From: Tamarix chinensis
Taxonomy: Eukaryota; Streptophyta; Magnoliopsida; Caryophyllales; Tamaricaceae
Reading direction: 5' to 3'
Assembly: GCA_030549775.1 (NCBI GenBank)
Contig: CM060175.1
Coordinates: 95,099,470-95,163,469 of the forward strand
Length of the DNA stretch: 64,000 nt
Shown here: positions 62,270 through 64,000 of the stretch, in pieces
Layout of the letters: each line of letters begins with the position of its first letter
Position numbering within the stretch: position 1 is the stretch's first letter
Notes under the pieces: generated by a model
Databases searched by the model: none
Told to the model about the DNA's origin: nothing
Seen by the model: only the letters and a program-made list of their open reading frames with translations
Position numbers and translations under genes: made by a program

Positions 62270-64000
62270 TATAACACCCCCAAAATCTACTACTGAAAAT
62301 TTTCTTTTGTAATGTAAGATCATCCAAACATAAGAGAGATGTTACTGCCATAATCGGTATAAGTCTGGCCCTAGACCATCCTTATACCAACTACAAGGAA
62401 ATATAAAATAGTAAGCAAACCATGATAAGCATAGCAGAGTAACAATTCATATTATAAATAAGAGTTAGGAGTTCGTTCTCAAAAGGATTACTAAAATACA
62501 TAAACAACATTCACCTAAAAACATTAATGAAAAGAAAAATGGTAAAGACAGTAGCTGTATGCCACACTCCGAGGTCCCCAACCTTGGATACAATAGCATC
62601 ACTCTACCCTAATCATAGCATCGTATGCAGAAAAGTCGTTAAACAAATCCTCATTCACCTACATAGGCTTAAAGGAGTCTCTACTCATGAGAATGAGTAA
62701 TACCCATAATAGGGGTGATCAATATTCTACGTACCAAGTAAGTAACAATACAGTCAAGCAAGTTAGAGATATAAATAACATGATAATAAGGAATGACATG
62801 CGCATAAGTAGATCGTATTGGCTCATTCATTATTATTTGAACTCAAGATATTAGTGCAATAAAAAAGCAACTCATGATTTTATCTAGTGGGTTTAGGAAC
62901 TCCACTATTCTCACCTATGGAAAGGTAAATATGTACAAATTTCAGGGTAGGATGCTCCTAGCGACTATTCTTACTGATGGATTGGTAATCAAGGTACAAC
63001 CCCAAGGTAGAACACTCCTGACCAATGACCAGTATTCTCACAAGTGGATTAGTAATCAAAGTACAACCGATCTTGACCCATATGGTGTTCCACTATAAGT
63101 AATTAGTTTCTTACCCAAAAGTTATCATCATCCAATGGTTTTATTTCCTTGAATTTGGGACCCACCGTTCTCACCGGTGGAATGTTAACGGATACAACTT
63201 CCAAGACAGGACGCTCCTAACCACTATTCTTGCTGGTGGATCGGTAGATACAACTGGACCCAACTCAAGTGATATTCCATTTTAAGTGATAGGTATATTA
63301 TTTGTGTTTTATTTATTCCACATTCAATACACAAACATGTACATCTACCCCATGCATGGCTTCTGCCTTACTACCACTCCAAGACAACCTTGTTCCCTTA
63401 GAAACCCTAATTTTACAACCCCGGGTACATCCTTACCCCCAATGTCCCTTTAAGTCCACCAATTTATCCAACAAACCCAAACATTTCCTTAGAAATCCCG
63501 GGTCAAGATTCATGGCATATTACCCCATTTCTCACATATGATAGTAATTTGCCTCTAAGGTTACTCCTCAACATCCTACTTTTTCCAAGTTGGCCTAACC
63601 CCTTTTATACTACTTATTTAGCCTTATATTTTCATATCCATGCATATTATACTATGATTTCCCGTCCTATCAATTTTTGTAGCCTAACTCCACCATTTTT
63701 CATATGATAATACCCTTCTTATTCAAATCCCTCTTGAAACCCCAATTCCTCGTCGTGGTTATAACTACTCCCTCTATCCCATATGGCTTTTAAATTTGGT
63801 ACACACTTCCAAAGTAACATGGTTAACATCATATTCCAAGATTATAGTCCAACTCTCCCATTTAATACATGTGATAGTAATCTATCCCTAAGGTTTCATG
63901 TATTGGCCTCCCAAAATCCTAGTTTCACTTTTTGGTAATCTCTCTTCCCCTTGTGCTCAAAGGACTTCCCAAATTTTCATGGCCACCCAAGGATGTCATA
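62270..64000 (-). mobile_element. Solo LTR-like unit 7, cut by the window end
   Basis: Begins TATAACACCCCC (TG changed to TA). Minus-strand modules: hairpin (62353-62391), acidic frame tail (stop at 62599-62601), GAGAATGAGTAATACCC block (62690-62706), CCACCGG-type modules (62880-63240), then the C-rich part. Whether an internal region follows cannot be seen. Confidence 0.75.

Overview
This window is repeat-dominated plant nuclear DNA. It is AT-rich, with spliceosomal-type introns, CACTA, hAT, Copia, Ty3/gypsy and LINE sequences, and a plant tRNA-Asp primer site. I cannot name the species, and I see no convincing cellular gene. Almost everything can be resolved into insertions inside insertions, and most junctions are confirmed by target-site duplications (TSDs).

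Nest 1 (about 4374-45297): a decayed Ty1/Copia element of about 4.7 kb net is split by four insertions. These are a hAT-like MITE (4954-5312, TSD GACATGAC) and three long LTR-like units of one family: 5466-7455 (TSD ATGAG), 7697-19985 (TSD AAACT/AGACT) and 22871-44781 (TSD AATAT). Units 2 and 3 were later invaded by two related non-autonomous Athila-like Ty3/gypsy elements. E1 (10875-18210, minus strand, TSD ATTTT) is very young. E2 (23378-40526, plus strand, TSD GTAAT/GTAAC) is older. The left LTR of E2 was then hit by a 10.1-kb CACTA transposon (24400-34483, TSD TCA). This makes four layers: Copia > solo LTR > E2 > CACTA.

Nest 2 (50341-61647): a decayed copy of the same long-LTR family contains a second copy (51201-58661), which contains a third, inverted copy (52198-55831). 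Right edge: an Athila-like LTR fragment (61704-62269) is cut by a seventh copy (62270 to beyond the window). A LINE relic lies at 47460-48640.

E1 and E2 carry LTRs, a tRNA-Asp primer site, a purine tract and one ORF resembling the C-terminal part of an Athila-type gag, but no protease, RT, RNase H or integrase, so they must depend on enzymes supplied by other elements. The CACTA carries a TNP2 transposase gene with one in-frame stop and a multi-exon second gene that joins a plant En/Spm-type domain to a complete Ulp1-type cysteine protease tail, with one apparent frameshift.

The least explained material is the long-LTR family. Seven diverged copies occur without any internal region. They share 11-bp inverted ends, a TATA box, an AG-exon-GT-like cassette, a repeated CCACCGG...TATAATAGTGG module, a short acidic reading frame with a conserved stop, and a terminal hairpin whose stem keeps pairing although its sequence changes.
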